Below the pieces are notes generated by a model, which saw only the letters and a list, made by a program, of their open reading frames with translations, was not told the origin of the DNA and made no database searches. This document shows positions 8,189 to 20,200 of a stretch of 64,000 bases of DNA, piece after piece (the first letter of the stretch is position 1; each line of letters begins with the position of its first letter). The position numbers and the translations under genes were made by a program. Where the stretch lies: NCBI RefSeq assembly GCF_020535565.1, contig NZ_CP084758.1, positions 3,361,001 through 3,425,000 of the forward strand, in the 5' to 3' direction. The DNA is from Shinella sp. XGS7 (lineage in GTDB: Bacteria; Pseudomonadota; Gammaproteobacteria; Burkholderiales; Burkholderiaceae_C).

Positions 8189-9964
8189 ATGCAAATTGGA
8201 TCGACGCTCGCAAAGCGCAAGTTTGATGTGGTGATCGTGGGTGCCGGCGGTTCCGGCATGCGCGCCTCGCTGCAGCTCTCGCTGGCCGGCCTGAACGTGG
8301 CCGTGCTGTCCAAGGTCTTCCCGACCCGCTCGCACACCGTGGCTGCTCAGGGCGGCATCGGCGCCTCGCTGGGCAATATGTCGGAAGACAACTGGCACTA
8401 CCACTTCTTCGACACCGTCAAGGGTTCGGACTGGCTGGGTGACCAGGACGCGATCGAGTTCATGTGCCGCGAGGCGCCCAAGGTCGTGTACGAGCTCGAG
8501 CATTTCGGCATGCCCTTCGACCGCAATGCCGACGGCACGATCTACCAGCGCCCCTTCGGCGGCCACACCGCCAACTACGGCGAGAAGCCCGTGCAGCGCG
8601 CCTGCGCCGCGGCCGACCGCACCGGCCACGCCCTGCTGCACACCCTGTACCAGCAGAACGTCAAGGCCAAGACGCAGTTCTTCGTCGAGTGGATGGCGCT
8701 GGACATCATCCGCGACGCCGACGGCGATGCCGTGGGTGTGACCGCGCTGGAGATGGAGACCGGTGAGGTCCACATCCTGCAGGCCAAGACCGTGCTGCTG
8801 GCCACCGGCGGCGCGGGTCGCATCTTCGCGGCCTCGACCAATGCCTTCATCAACACGGGCGACGGCGGCGGCATGATCGCCCGCGCCGGCCTGCCGCTGC
8901 AGGACATGGAGTTCGTCCAGTTCCACCCGACCGGCATCTACGGCGCGGGCTGCCTCATCACCGAGGGCGCGCGCGGCGAAGGCGGCTATCTCGTCAATTC
9001 CGAGGGCGAGCGCTTCATGGAGCGCTATGCGCCGTCGGCCAAGGACCTTGCCTCGCGCGACGTCGTCTCGCGCTGCATGGACCAGGAGATCAAGGAAGGT
9101 CGCGGCTGCGGTCCCAACAAGGACTATGTGCTGCTGGACATGACCCACCTGGGCGCGGAGACCATCGCCAAGCGCCTGCCCTCGGTGCTGGAGATCGGCC
9201 ACAACTTCGCCAACGTCGACATCACCAAGGAGCCGATCCCCGTGGTGCCGACCATCCACTACCAGATGGGTGGCATTCCGACCAATGTGCATGGCCAGGT
9301 GGTCGTGCCCAAGAACGGCAAGCACAACGACATCATCAACGGCCTCTATGCCGTGGGCGAGTGCTCCTGCGCCTCGGTGCATGGCGCCAACCGTCTCGGC
9401 TCCAACTCGCTGATCGACCTCGTGGTCTTCGGCCGCGCCGCCGCCATCCACATCGTCGACTTCAATCTCAAGACCAAGTCGCACAAGGAACTGCCCAAGG
9501 ACGCGGCCGACCGCACCCTGGCCCGTCTGGCCGCACTGGAAGGTCGCAGCAATGGCGAGTACGCGCAGAGCGTGGCCAACGACATCCGCTCGACCATGCA
9601 GAAGCATGCCGGTGTGTTCCGCACCCAGGCCAGCATGGACGAAGGCGTCCAGAAGATCATGGAAGTCGCCCAGCGCGTCGGCGGCATCGGCCTGAAGGAC
9701 AAGTCCAAGGTGTTCAACACCGAGCGCGTCGAGGCCCTGGAAGTGGAGAACCTGATCGAAGCCGCCAAGGCCACGATGACCTCTGCCGCTGCCCGTCCGG
9801 AAAGCCGTGGTGCCCATGCGCACAACGACTATCCGAACCGCGACGACGCCAACTGGATGAAGCACACCCTGTGGTATTCCGAAGGCAATCGCCTGGACTA
9901 CAAGCCGGTGAACCTGCAGCCGCTGACCGTCGAGTCCGTGCCGCCCAAGGTCCGCACGTTCTAA
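8189..9964 (+). CDS. sdhA: Succinate dehydrogenase flavoprotein subunit
   Basis: Catalytic subunit of complex II: succinate to fumarate with covalently bound FAD; 591 residues, the normal length. The FAD Rossmann motif [10 protein letters not shown] is at about residues 14-23, and the flavin-linking histidine is H49 in [23 protein letters not shown] and [15 protein letters not shown] are also present. The ATG at 8189 follows the sdhD stop by 2 bp. Stretches around 8935-9080 and 9360-9460 ([39 protein letters not shown]) read more like alphaproteobacterial SdhA and use CTC/CTT/GTC codons rare in the flanks. That hints at local recombination. Confidence 0.97.
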   Translation: MQIGSTLAKRKFDVVIVGAGGSGMRASLQLSLAGLNVAVLSKVFPTRSHTVAAQGGIGASLGNMSEDNWHYHFFDTVKGSDWLGDQDAIEFMCREAPKVVYELEHFGMPFDRNADGTIYQRPFGGHTANYGEKPVQRACAAADRTGHALLHTLYQQNVKAKTQFFVEWMALDIIRDADGDAVGVTALEMETGEVHILQAKTVLLATGGAGRIFAASTNAFINTGDGGGMIARAGLPLQDMEFVQFHPTGIYGAGCLITEGARGEGGYLVNSEGERFMERYAPSAKDLASRDVVSRCMDQEIKEGRGCGPNKDYVLLDMTHLGAETIAKRLPSVLEIGHNFANVDITKEPIPVVPTIHYQMGGIPTNVHGQVVVPKNGKHNDIINGLYAVGECSCASVHGANRLGSNSLIDLVVFGRAAAIHIVDFNLKTKSHKELPKDAADRTLARLAALEGRSNGEYAQSVANDIRSTMQKHAGVFRTQASMDEGVQKIMEVAQRVGGIGLKDKSKVFNTERVEALEVENLIEAAKATMTSAAARPESRGAHAHNDYPNRDDANWMKHTLWYSEGNRLDYKPVNLQPLTVESVPPKVRTF

Positions 9965-9986
9965 GCCAAGGATTGAGAGCAAGACA

Positions 9987-10688
9987 ATGAAGCGCACTTT
10001 CCAGATCTACCGCTACGATCCCGACAAGGACGCCAAGCCCTATATGCAGACCATCGAGATCGAACTCGATGGCCATGAACGCATGCTGCTGGACGCCCTG
10101 GTCAAGCTCAAGGCCGTGGATCCCACGCTGAGCTTCCGCCGCTCCTGCCGCGAAGGCGTCTGCGGTTCGGACGCGATGAACATCAATGGCAAGAACGGTC
10201 TGGCCTGCCTGACGAATATGCGCACGCTGCCGGGCACCATCGTGCTCAAGCCGCTGCCGGGTCTGCCGGTCGTGCGCGACCTGATCGTCGACATGACCCA
10301 GTTCTTCAAGCAGTACCACTCGATCAAGCCCTATCTGGTCAACGACAACCCGCTGCCCGAGAAGGAGCGCCTGCAGTCGCCCGAGGAGCGCGAGGAGCTG
10401 GACGGCCTGTACGAGTGCATCCTGTGCGCCAGCTGCTCCACGAGCTGCCCCAGCTTCTGGTGGAACCCCGACAAGTTCGTGGGCCCCGCCGGTCTGCTGC
10501 AGGCCTATCGCTTCATCGCGGACAGCCGCGACGAGGCCACCGGTGAGCGCCTGGACAATCTGGAAGACCCCTACCGTCTGTTCCGCTGCCACACCATCAT
10601 GAACTGCGTCGATGTCTGCCCCAAGGGGCTGAACCCCACCAAGGCCATCGGCAAGATCAAGGAACTGATGGTGCGTCGCGCCGTCTGA
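9987..10688 (+). CDS. sdhB: Succinate dehydrogenase iron-sulfur subunit
   Basis: Electron-transfer subunit of complex II linking SdhA to the quinone site; 233 residues. The Cys sets for its three clusters are visible: [20 protein letters not shown] followed by Cys (2Fe-2S, plant-ferredoxin type), [15 protein letters not shown] (4Fe-4S) and [17 protein letters not shown] (3Fe-4S, sharing the last Cys with the 4Fe-4S cluster). It lies 22 bp after sdhA and 25 bp before sdhE. Confidence 0.97.
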   Translation: MKRTFQIYRYDPDKDAKPYMQTIEIELDGHERMLLDALVKLKAVDPTLSFRRSCREGVCGSDAMNINGKNGLACLTNMRTLPGTIVLKPLPGLPVVRDLIVDMTQFFKQYHSIKPYLVNDNPLPEKERLQSPEEREELDGLYECILCASCSTSCPSFWWNPDKFVGPAGLLQAYRFIADSRDEATGERLDNLEDPYRLFRCHTIMNCVDVCPKGLNPTKAIGKIKELMVRRAV

Positions 10689-10713
10689 TCCTCTTGCATT
10701 GCACATCGCTCAC

Positions 10714-10995
10714 ATGGATCACGCTGCTCCCGACACGCTCATCGACGAGCGCTCGCTCTCCAAACTCAAGTGGCGCTGCCGCCGCGGGCTGCTGGAGAAC
10801 GATCTCTTCATCGAGCGCTTCTTCCAGAAGCACGAGAGCAGCCTGACCATGTTCCAGGCCGAGGGCCTGCGCCAGCTGATGGAGCTGTCGGACAACGATC
10901 TGATGGACCTGCTGCTGCGTCGCAAGGACCCCGAGGGCGAGCTCGATCGTCCCGATGTGCAAGAGGTCCTGAGCCTGCTCAGGACGCCCTCGTAA
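10714..10995 (+). CDS. sdhE: FAD assembly factor SdhE (succinate dehydrogenase)
   Basis: A small (93 residues) SdhE/YgfY/DUF339 protein that promotes covalent flavinylation of SdhA. The diagnostic RGxxE motif is seen in KWRCRRGLLENDLFIERF. I prefer the ATG at 10714 to an in-frame TTG at 10699; neither has a strong Shine-Dalgarno sequence. Its place between sdhB and gltA is typical for the order and supports its role in complex II maturation. Confidence 0.92.
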   Translation: MDHAAPDTLIDERSLSKLKWRCRRGLLENDLFIERFFQKHESSLTMFQAEGLRQLMELSDNDLMDLLLRRKDPEGELDRPDVQEVLSLLRTPS

Positions 10996-11025
10996 ACGAA
11001 CCCCAAGAAGTCACAAGGAATGCCC

Positions 11026-12336
<1,311 letters not shown>

Positions 12337-12401
12337 ACGCCAGCCTGCGGTCGATGAGCGGCTAGCGCATCGACCCGTATTCGCTCAAGCTCTGCCCACC
12401 C

Positions 12402-12432
12402 GCCCGCCGGCCTCCGGCGCGCGGGTTTTTTC
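12402..12432 (+). terminator. Terminator of the sdh-gltA operon
   Basis: CCCGC...GCGGG with an inner GCC/GGC stem and TCC loop, followed by TTTTTT. It lies 66 bp after the gltA stop and closes the rightward TCA operon. Confidence 0.8.
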
Positions 12433-12729
12433 TTTGTGGGGCAGGGAAGGGGCCTGGCTGGCCGCGATCTTCTTTGCGCAAATCGACGCGCAAAAACCGG
12501 CATTGTCTTTGCGCGCCAGGCCTTGTCACGCCCATCGGGTACGAGCCGGTTTCGGATCAAGCCAGGCTTCATGCTTCTTGGCGCCACGGGGCTTGGCTTC
12601 TGCTACATTGGCAAACGTTTGCCAGTCGGGGTGCCTCCGCGGCAATGACCGCCTCGCCGCTGCGCTGCCGTCTCGCGCGGGCCGAGGGAAGAACAACAAG
12701 CGTCACCGAGTCTGCAAGAGTCCGAGCCT
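12433..12729 (+). promoter_or_regulatory. Leader and LacI-type operator of the nucleoside operon
   Basis: A non-coding stretch of about 300 bp between the gltA terminator and the LacI-family gene. Its one clear signal is TGGCAAACGTTTGCCA at 12609-12624, a perfect 16-bp palindrome with the central CG typical of LacI-family operators (RbsR and PurR sites are similar). It lies 105 bp before the regulator start, so autoregulation of the whole operon is likely. TACATT at 12604-12609 touches the operator and could be a -10, but I see no convincing -35. Short open frames here look non-coding. Confidence 0.8.
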
Positions 12730-13737
12730 GTGAGCACGATCAAAGATGTCGCGGCCCTGGCGGGGGTGTCTTTCACCACCGTCTCCCATGTCCTGAACGA
12801 CACCCGTCCCGTCAGCGCCGATGCGCGCCGCCGCGTGCTGGCGGCGGTGGAGGAAATCGGCTACCTGCCCAGTGCCGTGGCCCGGTCCCTGCGCAAGAGC
12901 GAGACCAAGATCATTGGCGTGCTGGTGCCCAATGTGAACAACCCCTTCTTCGCCGAGCTGGTGGTAGGGGTGGAGGAGGGCTGCCGGCTCTCGGGCTACT
13001 CGGTCTTTCTGTGCAACTCCGACAACGATCCCAAGCGCCAGCAGCAGTACATGCGCACCCTGCTGGAAAAGCGCATCGACGGCCTGCTGCTGTCCTCGGC
13101 CGGTGATGCCGAGGCCCTGGCCCGCATCTTCAAGCTGGCCACCGTGCCGGCCGTGACGGTGGACCGCGCGGTGCCCGGTGCCCGGGCCGACCGGGTCAGC
13201 GTGAACAACCAGGACGGCGCGCTCAAGGCCGTGCGCCATCTGCTGGACCTGGGTCATCGTCAGATTGCCTGTGTCAGCGGCCCGGCCGAGTTCGAGGTCA
13301 GCATGGAGCGGGTGGAGGGCTGGCGCCGCGCCCTGCAGGAGCGCGGCCTGGCGGTGGACGAGAGCCTGCTGATCGAGAGCGACTTCAGCAGTGCCGGGGG
13401 CTACGAGGCGGCACGCCGCCTGCTGCGCGAGCGGCCCGAGGTCACGGCCGTCTTCGCCAGCAACGACATGATGGCTCTGGGCGCGCTGCGTGCCGCGGCC
13501 GAGCTGGGCCTGCGTCTGCCGCAGCAGCTGTCGGTGGTGGGCTTTGACGATATCGAGCTCAGCGCCTACGTTTACCCGGCGCTGAGCACCGTGGGCTGCT
13601 CCATCAAGGAGCTGGGTCGCGAGGCGGCCCGGGTGCTGATCGACCGCATCGAGAACCCCGGTGCGCCGCTCAAGGATGTGCAGCTCACGCCGCGCCTGGT
13701 GGTGCGTGAGAGCAGCGCCGCGCCCGGCAGCCGCTGA
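12730..13737 (+). CDS. LacI-family regulator, probably of ribose/nucleoside use
   Basis: A 335-residue LacI/GalR-family regulator starting at a GTG. The N-terminal helix-turn-helix and hinge read STIKDVAALAGVSFTTVSHV and NDTRPVSADARRRVLAA. A periplasmic-binding-protein-like sensor follows (about 60-330) with IIGVLVPNVNNPFFAELV and FASNDMMALGALRAA. It heads a tight run with ribokinase, nucleoside hydrolase and a deaminase, so ribose or a nucleoside breakdown product is the likely effector. The palindrome at 12609-12624 is its likely binding site. RbsR is the closest functional analogue, but orthology is not proven. Confidence 0.9.
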   Translation: MSTIKDVAALAGVSFTTVSHVLNDTRPVSADARRRVLAAVEEIGYLPSAVARSLRKSETKIIGVLVPNVNNPFFAELVVGVEEGCRLSGYSVFLCNSDNDPKRQQQYMRTLLEKRIDGLLLSSAGDAEALARIFKLATVPAVTVDRAVPGARADRVSVNNQDGALKAVRHLLDLGHRQIACVSGPAEFEVSMERVEGWRRALQERGLAVDESLLIESDFSSAGGYEAARRLLRERPEVTAVFASNDMMALGALRAAAELGLRLPQQLSVVGFDDIELSAYVYPALSTVGCSIKELGREAARVLIDRIENPGAPLKDVQLTPRLVVRESSAAPGSR

Positions 13738-13800
13738 GGCCGGCGCCGCCTTTCCCCTATTTCTTCATCCCATAAAGCAACAGAACAGGGAGTCATGCCG

Positions 13801-14742
13801 ATGAGCGACCCGCGTGCCGCCGCCCCGGCCACCCCTACCGCCCAGGTGGTGGTGGTGGGCAGCATCAATATGGACATGGTCTCGCACTCGCGCCGTCTGC
13901 CGGCGCCGGGCGAGACGCTGATGGGCGAGGCCTTTGTCATGGCCCCCGGCGGCAAGGGCGCCAACCAGGCCGTGGCCGCGGCCCGCCTGGGCGCGCGCGT
14001 GAGCTTTGTGTCCCGCGTGGGCACTCGTGCCCATGGCCGCGAGCTGCTGGCCGCCCTGGCCGAGGAGGGCGTGGACGCCCGCGGCGTGCAGCAGGATGAG
14101 TCGGCCCTGCCGGGCATCGCCGTCATCATGGTGGCCAGCGAGGGCGGCGAAAACTCCATCGTCTATGTGCCGGGCAGCAATGCCCAGCTCTCGCCCGCCG
14201 ATGTGCAGGCCGCCGCGTCCCTGCTGCAGGGCGCCCGCGTGGTGGTGGCCCAGCTGGAGGTGCCGGTGCCGGCCATCCGCTGCGCCTTCGAGATCGCCCG
14301 CGCCGCGGGCGTGCGCACCGTGCTGAATGCCGCGCCGGCCCTGGCTGCTGGGGCCGAGCTGCTGCCCCTGTGCGACTGGCTGGTGGTCAATGAGACCGAG
14401 GCTGCGCAGCTGGCCGACTTGCCCGCCGGGGGTGTGGCCGAGGCTGGCGCCGCGGCCCAGGCCCTGCTGGCGCGCGGCCCGCGCCAGGTGCTGGTGACCC
14501 TGGGCGCCCAGGGCGCCTTGCTGGCCGATGCCAGCGGCCAGCAGCTGCTGCCGGCCCGCGCCGTCAAGGCGGTGGACACGGTGGGCGCGGGCGATACCTT
14601 TGTCGGCGGCCTGGCCACCGGCCTGGCCGAGGGCCTGGGCGCCGTCGAGGCGGTGCGCCTGGGCCAGGCCGCGGCCGCCATCGCCGTCAGCCGCAGCGGT
14701 GTGCAGTCCGCCATGCCGCGTCGTTCGGAGATCCAAGCATGA
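13801..14742 (+). CDS. rbsK: Ribokinase
   Basis: A PfkB-family sugar kinase of 313 residues, probably phosphorylating ribose to ribose-5-phosphate. VVVVGSINMDMVSHSRRLPA is the N-terminal signature, GGKGANQAVAAARLGA the PfkB-1 motif and DTVGAGDTFVGGLATGLAEG the PfkB-2 motif with the catalytic Asp. AGGGAG at 13787-13792 is 8 nt before the ATG at 13801 and only 2 nt before one at 13795, so I prefer 13801. Its stop overlaps the start of the nucleoside hydrolase (ATGA). Ribose freed by that hydrolase would feed this enzyme. Confidence 0.93.
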   Translation: MSDPRAAAPATPTAQVVVVGSINMDMVSHSRRLPAPGETLMGEAFVMAPGGKGANQAVAAARLGARVSFVSRVGTRAHGRELLAALAEEGVDARGVQQDESALPGIAVIMVASEGGENSIVYVPGSNAQLSPADVQAAASLLQGARVVVAQLEVPVPAIRCAFEIARAAGVRTVLNAAPALAAGAELLPLCDWLVVNETEAAQLADLPAGGVAEAGAAAQALLARGPRQVLVTLGAQGALLADASGQQLLPARAVKAVDTVGAGDTFVGGLATGLAEGLGAVEAVRLGQAAAAIAVSRSGVQSAMPRRSEIQA

Positions 14743-15770
14743 ACAACAGTCCCCTGAATCCTTCCAGCCGCCGGCCCCTGCCGGTCATCTTCGACACCGA
14801 CCCGGGCATCGACGATGCCATGGCGCTGTACCTGCTGGCCCGTCACCCCGCCATCGACCTGCGTGCGGTGACCACGGTCTTCGGCAATGCCTCGGTGGCA
14901 ACCACCACGCGCAATGCCCTGGCGCTCACCGGCTTCTATGGCCTGGACATCCCGGTGGCCGCCGGCGCCGCGGGTCCGCTCGCGCCCGGCGCCGGCAAGG
15001 ACTTTCCGGCCCATGTGCATGGCGACGACGGTCTGGGCGGCATGTTCGCCCAGCTGCCCGCCGCGCGCCGCGCTGCCGACAGCCGCCCGGCCCATGAGCT
15101 GATCTGCGAGATGGTCAACGCCGCACCGGGCGAGATCACCCTGGTGGCCGTGGGTCCCATGACCAATCTGGCCCTGGCCCTGCGCCACGACCCGGGCATC
15201 GTGAGCAAGGTGCGCCAGGTGGTGGTGATGGGCGGCGCCTTTGGCACCCATGGCCATGGCGGCAATGTCACGCCGGTGGCCGAAGCCAATATCATCAATG
15301 ACCCCGAGGCGGCCGACCGCGTGTTCAGCGCCGAGTGGCCGGTGGTGCTGGTCGGCCTGGACGTGACCCAGGAGGTGGTGATGGGCGAAGACTTCCTGGC
15401 CAGCCTGCGCGGCCGCGGTGCCGGTGTGGGCGACTTTCTGTGGCAGGCCACGCGCCACTACCAGGACTTCTATCATGAGCGCGACGGCATCGGCGGCATC
15501 TACTCGCACGACACCAGCGCCATTGCCTATCTGATCGATCCCTCGCTCTTCACCCTGCGCGCCGGCCCGGTGCGTGTGGTGACCGAGGGCATTGCCCGCG
15601 GCCAGACCATCCAGGCCTGGCGCTATCTGAACGAGGCCGGCGCCGCCCCCACGCCCTGGAGCGGCTGCCCGGCGCAGCAGGCCTGCATCGATGTGGACGA
15701 GGAGGGCGTGCTGGCCCTGTTCTCCCAGGCCTTTGACGGCGGCGACGCCCCCAGCAGCAAGAAGGAATGA
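14739..15770 (+). CDS. Inosine-uridine preferring nucleoside hydrolase
   Basis: A 343-residue nucleoside hydrolase that splits ribonucleosides into base and ribose. The Ca2+-binding signature FDTDPGIDDAMAL lies at residues 18-30. VAVGPMTNLALAL, VVMGGAFGTHGHGGN and EANIINDPEAA follow, and GIYSHDTSAIAYL holds a late conserved His/Asp pair. The IunH/RihA-type family cannot be resolved to exact substrate from sequence. It overlaps rbsK by 4 bp and is followed 7 bp later by the deaminase, so all are probably one transcript for purine or pyrimidine nucleoside salvage. Confidence 0.93.
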   Translation: MNNSPLNPSSRRPLPVIFDTDPGIDDAMALYLLARHPAIDLRAVTTVFGNASVATTTRNALALTGFYGLDIPVAAGAAGPLAPGAGKDFPAHVHGDDGLGGMFAQLPAARRAADSRPAHELICEMVNAAPGEITLVAVGPMTNLALALRHDPGIVSKVRQVVVMGGAFGTHGHGGNVTPVAEANIINDPEAADRVFSAEWPVVLVGLDVTQEVVMGEDFLASLRGRGAGVGDFLWQATRHYQDFYHERDGIGGIYSHDTSAIAYLIDPSLFTLRAGPVRVVTEGIARGQTIQAWRYLNEAGAAPTPWSGCPAQQACIDVDEEGVLALFSQAFDGGDAPSSKKE

Positions 15771-15777
15771 GCAAGCC

Positions 15778-17100
15778 ATGAGCACGACGACCATCAAGAT
15801 CCTCAAGGGCCGCTGGGTCCTGACCATGACGCCCGGCGCTCCGGTGCTGGAGCGCCATGCCGTGGTGCTGGAGGGCGAGCGCATCGCCGCCGTCCTGCCC
15901 TGGGACGAGGCCGAGGCCCGCTACCCCGCGGCCGAGCGCGTGGAGCGGGGCCAGCATGTGCTGATCCCCGGCCTGATCAACGGCCACACGCATTCCGCCA
16001 TGTCCCTGCTGCGTGGCGTGGCCGATGACCTGGCCCTGATGGACTGGCTCAACAACCACATCTGGCCGCTGGAGAAGAAGTGGGTCAGCGAGGACTGGAC
16101 CTACCAGGGTTCCCTGCTCTCGGCCGCCGAGGCCCTGCGCGGCGGCGTGACCTATCTGAACGATATGTACTTCTTCCCGACCGCGATGGCGCGCGCCGCC
16201 CTCGACTCGGGCATACGCGCCGGCGTGTCCATCAATGTGATCGACTTCCCCACCGGCTATGCCAGCGGTCCGGACGACTACATCGCCAAGGGCCTGGCCG
16301 CCTACGAGCAGTTCAAGGGCGAGGCCCTGCTGGACTGGACCAGCGCGCCGCACGCGCCCTACACGGTGTCGGACGAAACCTTCGTCAAGCTGCGCCAGCT
16401 GGCCGAGCAGCATGAGCTGCAGATGCACTGCCACATCCACGAGACGCAGTTCGAGGTGGATGAGAGCGTCAAGCAGTTCGGCATGCGCCCGCTGGAGCGC
16501 CTGAACAAGCTGGGCCTGCTGAACGAGCGCATGATGGCCGTGCACATGGTCCACCTGACCGAGGCCGAGATCGAGATGCTGGCCGCGCAGAAGGTGCATC
16601 TGGTGCACAACCCCAACTCCAACCTCAAGCTGGCTTCGGGCGTGCAGCCCTTGAAGGCCCTGGAGGCCGCGGGCGTCAACACCATCCTGGGCACCGATGG
16701 CGCCGCTTCCAACAACCGCCAGGACATGTTCGGCGAGATCCGCGCCGCGGCCCTGCTGGCCAAGGGCGTGACGGGCGACCCGCTCACCGTGTCGGCTCGC
16801 ACGGCCCTGGAGATGGCGACCATCCGCGCCGCCAAGGCCATGGGCCGCGAGGGCGATCTGGGCTCGCTGGAGCCGGGCAAGCTGGCCGATGTGGTGGCCG
16901 TGTCGCTGGACGCGCTGGAGTGCCGCCCGGTCTATCACGCCGATGCCCAGCTGGTCTATGTGGCCGGCCGCGAGCATGTGTCCGACGTCTGGGTGGGGGG
17001 CCGCCAGCTGCTCAAGCAGCGCGAGCTCACCAGCATCGATGTGCCGGCCCTGCTGGCGCGCACCGAGGCCATCGTCGAGCGCATGAAGACCGAGCGCTGA
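15778..17100 (+). CDS. TRZ/ATZ amidohydrolase, MTA/SAH deaminase-like
   Basis: A 440-residue metal-dependent amidohydrolase of the methylthioadenosine / S-adenosylhomocysteine deaminase (MtaD) and chlorohydrolase group. Metal ligands are H70 and H72 in NGHTHSAMSLLRG, a later His in MHCHIHET, a His in AVHMVHL and an Asp in LGTDGAASNN. NPNSNLKLASG is typical of the family. Deamination of adenosine-type nucleosides would suit the neighbouring nucleoside hydrolase and ribokinase. The substrate (MTA, SAH, adenosine or guanine) cannot be fixed from sequence. The ATG at 15778 lies 7 bp after the previous stop. Confidence 0.85.
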   Translation: MSTTTIKILKGRWVLTMTPGAPVLERHAVVLEGERIAAVLPWDEAEARYPAAERVERGQHVLIPGLINGHTHSAMSLLRGVADDLALMDWLNNHIWPLEKKWVSEDWTYQGSLLSAAEALRGGVTYLNDMYFFPTAMARAALDSGIRAGVSINVIDFPTGYASGPDDYIAKGLAAYEQFKGEALLDWTSAPHAPYTVSDETFVKLRQLAEQHELQMHCHIHETQFEVDESVKQFGMRPLERLNKLGLLNERMMAVHMVHLTEAEIEMLAAQKVHLVHNPNSNLKLASGVQPLKALEAAGVNTILGTDGAASNNRQDMFGEIRAAALLAKGVTGDPLTVSARTALEMATIRAAKAMGREGDLGSLEPGKLADVVAVSLDALECRPVYHADAQLVYVAGREHVSDVWVGGRQLLKQRELTSIDVPALLARTEAIVERMKTER

Positions 17101-17114
17101 GCCGCGTTCTTTGA

Positions 17115-17138
17115 CCAGGGCGTGAAACTTCGCCCTGG
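17115..17138 (+). other. Stem-loop after the nucleoside operon
   Basis: CCAGGGCG (17115-17122) and CGCCCTGG (17131-17138) pair perfectly around an 8-nt loop, 14 bp after the deaminase stop. No T-run follows on either strand, so it is a weak terminator candidate or a 3' RNA-stabilising hairpin. Confidence 0.4.
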
Positions 17139-17227
17139 CCGCCGGAAGCGTGGAGCGCTCTCGGTAGAATCCCGAGCTTCTTCGATCTAGGTCCGCCTCC
17201 CCGGCCCGGACCGCCGCGCGGGATTCC

Positions 17228-20200
17228 ATGGCTTCCACCACAAAGCATCTGCTTTCCTTCGAGGGCGGCAACGCCCTTTCCTCTTTCCGGGCCCAGGCCT
17301 TGCTGCCGCAGCTGCAGGCCGTCAATGAGCGCATCACAGGCCTGGCCGCCCGCCATGTGCACTGGGTCTGGAGCGATGTGGCGCTCAGCGAGGAGGAGAA
17401 GGCCAAGCTGGCTGCGCTGCTGGACTATGGCGATGCCTATGCCGGCGGCAGCGAAGGCAGCCTGGTGGTGGTGGCCCCGCGCCTGGGCACGGTGAGCCCC
17501 TGGGCCTCCAAGGCCACCGATATCGCCCACAACTGCGGCCTGAACATCCACCGCGTGGAGCGTGTCACCGAGTACCGCATCACGCTCAAGGCCGGCCTGC
17601 TGGACGGCCTGACCGGCAAGGAACGCAGCCTCAGCCAGGACGAGCTGATCGCCTGCGCGGCCCTGCTGCATGACCGCATGACCGAGAGCGTGCTGCTGGC
17701 TCGCGAGGACGCCCAGCATCTCTTCGACGAGAAGGACGCCCAGGGCCTGGCCCATGTGGACGTGCTGGGCCGCGGCCGCGCCGCCCTGGAGCAGGCCAAC
17801 AAGGACTTCGGCCTGGCGCTCTCGGACGACGAGATCGACTACCTGGTCGACGCCTTCAACAGCCTCAAGCGCAACCCCAGCGATGTGGAGCTGATGATGT
17901 TCGCGCAGGCGAACTCGGAGCACTGCCGCCACAAGATCTTCAACGCCAAGTTCACGGTGGACGGCGAGGAACAGCCGCTGAGCCTCTTCGGCATGATCCG
18001 CAACACCGAGAAGCTCAGCCCCCAGCACACGGTGATTGCCTATTCGGACAATGCCGCCGTGATGGAAGGCCACGCCATCGAGCGCTGGATGCCCGCCGGT
18101 GATGCGCGCGCGCCCAAGTACGAGGCCCGCGCCGAGACCGCCCATGTGCTGATGAAGGTGGAAACCCACAACCACCCGACCGCCATCTCCCCGCACCCCG
18201 GCGCCTCCACCGGCGCCGGCGGCGAGATCCGTGACGAAGGCGCCACCGGCCGCGGCGCCAAGCCCAAGGCCGGCCTGACCGGCTTCTCGGTCTCCAATCT
18301 GCGCCTGCCGGGTCTCAGCGAGCCCTGGGAGCAGGCCCAGGTGGGCAAGCCCGAGCACATTGCCAGCGCCCTGCAGATCATGATCGAGGGCCCGCTGGGC
18401 GGCGCCGCCTTCAACAACGAGTTCGGCCGACCCAATCTGGGCGGCTACTTCCGCGTCTTCGAGCAGGAAGTGGCGGGCGTGCAGCGCGGCTATCACAAGC
18501 CCATCATGATTGCCGGCGGCCTGGGCGCCATCCGTGCCGATCTGACCACCAAGATCGAGTTCCCGGCCGGCAGCCTGCTGGTGCAGCTGGGCGGTCCCGG
18601 CATGCGCATTGGCATGGGCGGAAGCGCCGCCTCCTCGATGGCGGCCGGCACCAATACCGCCGACCTGGACTTCGACTCCGTGCAGCGCGGCAACCCGGAG
18701 ATCGAGCGCCGCGTGCAGGAGGTCATCAACCACTGCTGGGGCCTGGGGGCCGAGAAGAACCCCATCCTGGCCATCCACGATGTGGGCGCGGGCGGCATCT
18801 CCAATGCCTTCCCCGAGCTGGTGAACGACGCCGGCCGTGGCGCCATCTTCGATCTGCGCAAGGTGCCGCTGGAAGAGAGCGGCCTGGCGCCCAAGGAGAT
18901 CTGGTGCAACGAGAGCCAGGAGCGCTATGTGCTGGCCATCGCGCCGGGCAGCCTGGAACTCTTCAAGAGCATGTGCGAGCGCGAGCGCTGCCCCTTCGCG
19001 GTGGTGGGCGTCACCACCGAGGCGCGCGAGCTGATCCTGGAAGACGGCGAGGGCGGTGAGCGCGCCATCGACATGCCCATGGACGTGCTGCTGGGCAAGC
19101 CGCCCAAGATGCACCGCGATGTGCAGCGCGTAGCCCGGGACGGCGGCGCGCTGAACCTGACCGGCGTTGACCTCTCCAAGGTGGCGCTGGACGTGCTGCG
19201 TCACCCGACCGTGGCCTCCAAGCGCTTCCTGATCAGCATTGGCGACCGCACGGTGGGCGGCCTGAACCATCGCGACCAGATGGTCGGCCCCTGGCAGGTG
19301 CCGGTGGCGGACTGCGCCGTGACCCTGGCCGACTTCAAGGGCTTTGCCGGCGAAGCCATGAGCATGGGCGAGCGCACCCCGCTGGCGGCGGTGAACGCGC
19401 CCGCCTCGGGCCGCATGGCCGTGGGTGAGGCCATCACCAATCTGCTGGCCGCACCCATCGAGCTGCCGCGCGTCAAGCTCAGCGCCAACTGGATGGCCGC
19501 CTGCGGCGAGCCCGGCGAGGACGCCGCGCTCTTCGACACCGTCAAGGCCGTGGGCATGGAGCTGTGCCCGCAGCTGGGCATCTCGATCCCGGTAGGCAAG
19601 GATTCGCTGTCCATGCGCACCAAGTGGCCGGATGGGGATATCAGCAAGCAAGTCACCGCTCCGGTGTCCCTGATCATCACCGCCTTCGCCAGCGTGGCCG
19701 ATGTGCGCGGCACCCTGACGCCCGAGCTGCAGGCCGGTGACACCTCGCTGATCCTGGTGGATCTGGGCCAGGGCAAGCACCGCATGGGCGGCTCCATCCT
19801 GGCGCAGTCCCTGAACCAGTTCGGCAATGAAGTGCCGGACCTGGATGACGCGGGCCTGCTCAAGAGCCTGGTAGCCGCGGTGAACGAGCTGCGTGCCGCC
19901 GGCAAGATCCTGGCCTACCACGACCGCGGCGACGGCGGCCTCTGGGCCACGGCCTGCGAGATGGCCTTTGCGGGCCACCGCGGCGTGAGCCTGAATGTGG
20001 ACCTGCTGGTCACCGAGGGCGACGGCGTGAACGACAGCCGCGCCGACTTTGGCGACTCCAAGAACTGGGCCTCCCAGGTCAGCGGCCGGCGCGAGGAGCT
20101 CACGCTCAAGGCCCTGTTCAACGAAGAGCTGGGCGCCCTGCTGCAGGTGCGCACCGAGGACCGCGACGCCGTGCTGCAGCTGCTGCGCCAGCACGGCCTG

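Noticed and set aside
12434-12733. Short open frames between gltA and the LacI-family gene
   Set aside because: No ribosome-binding site or protein-like composition; they overlap the operator and promoter region.
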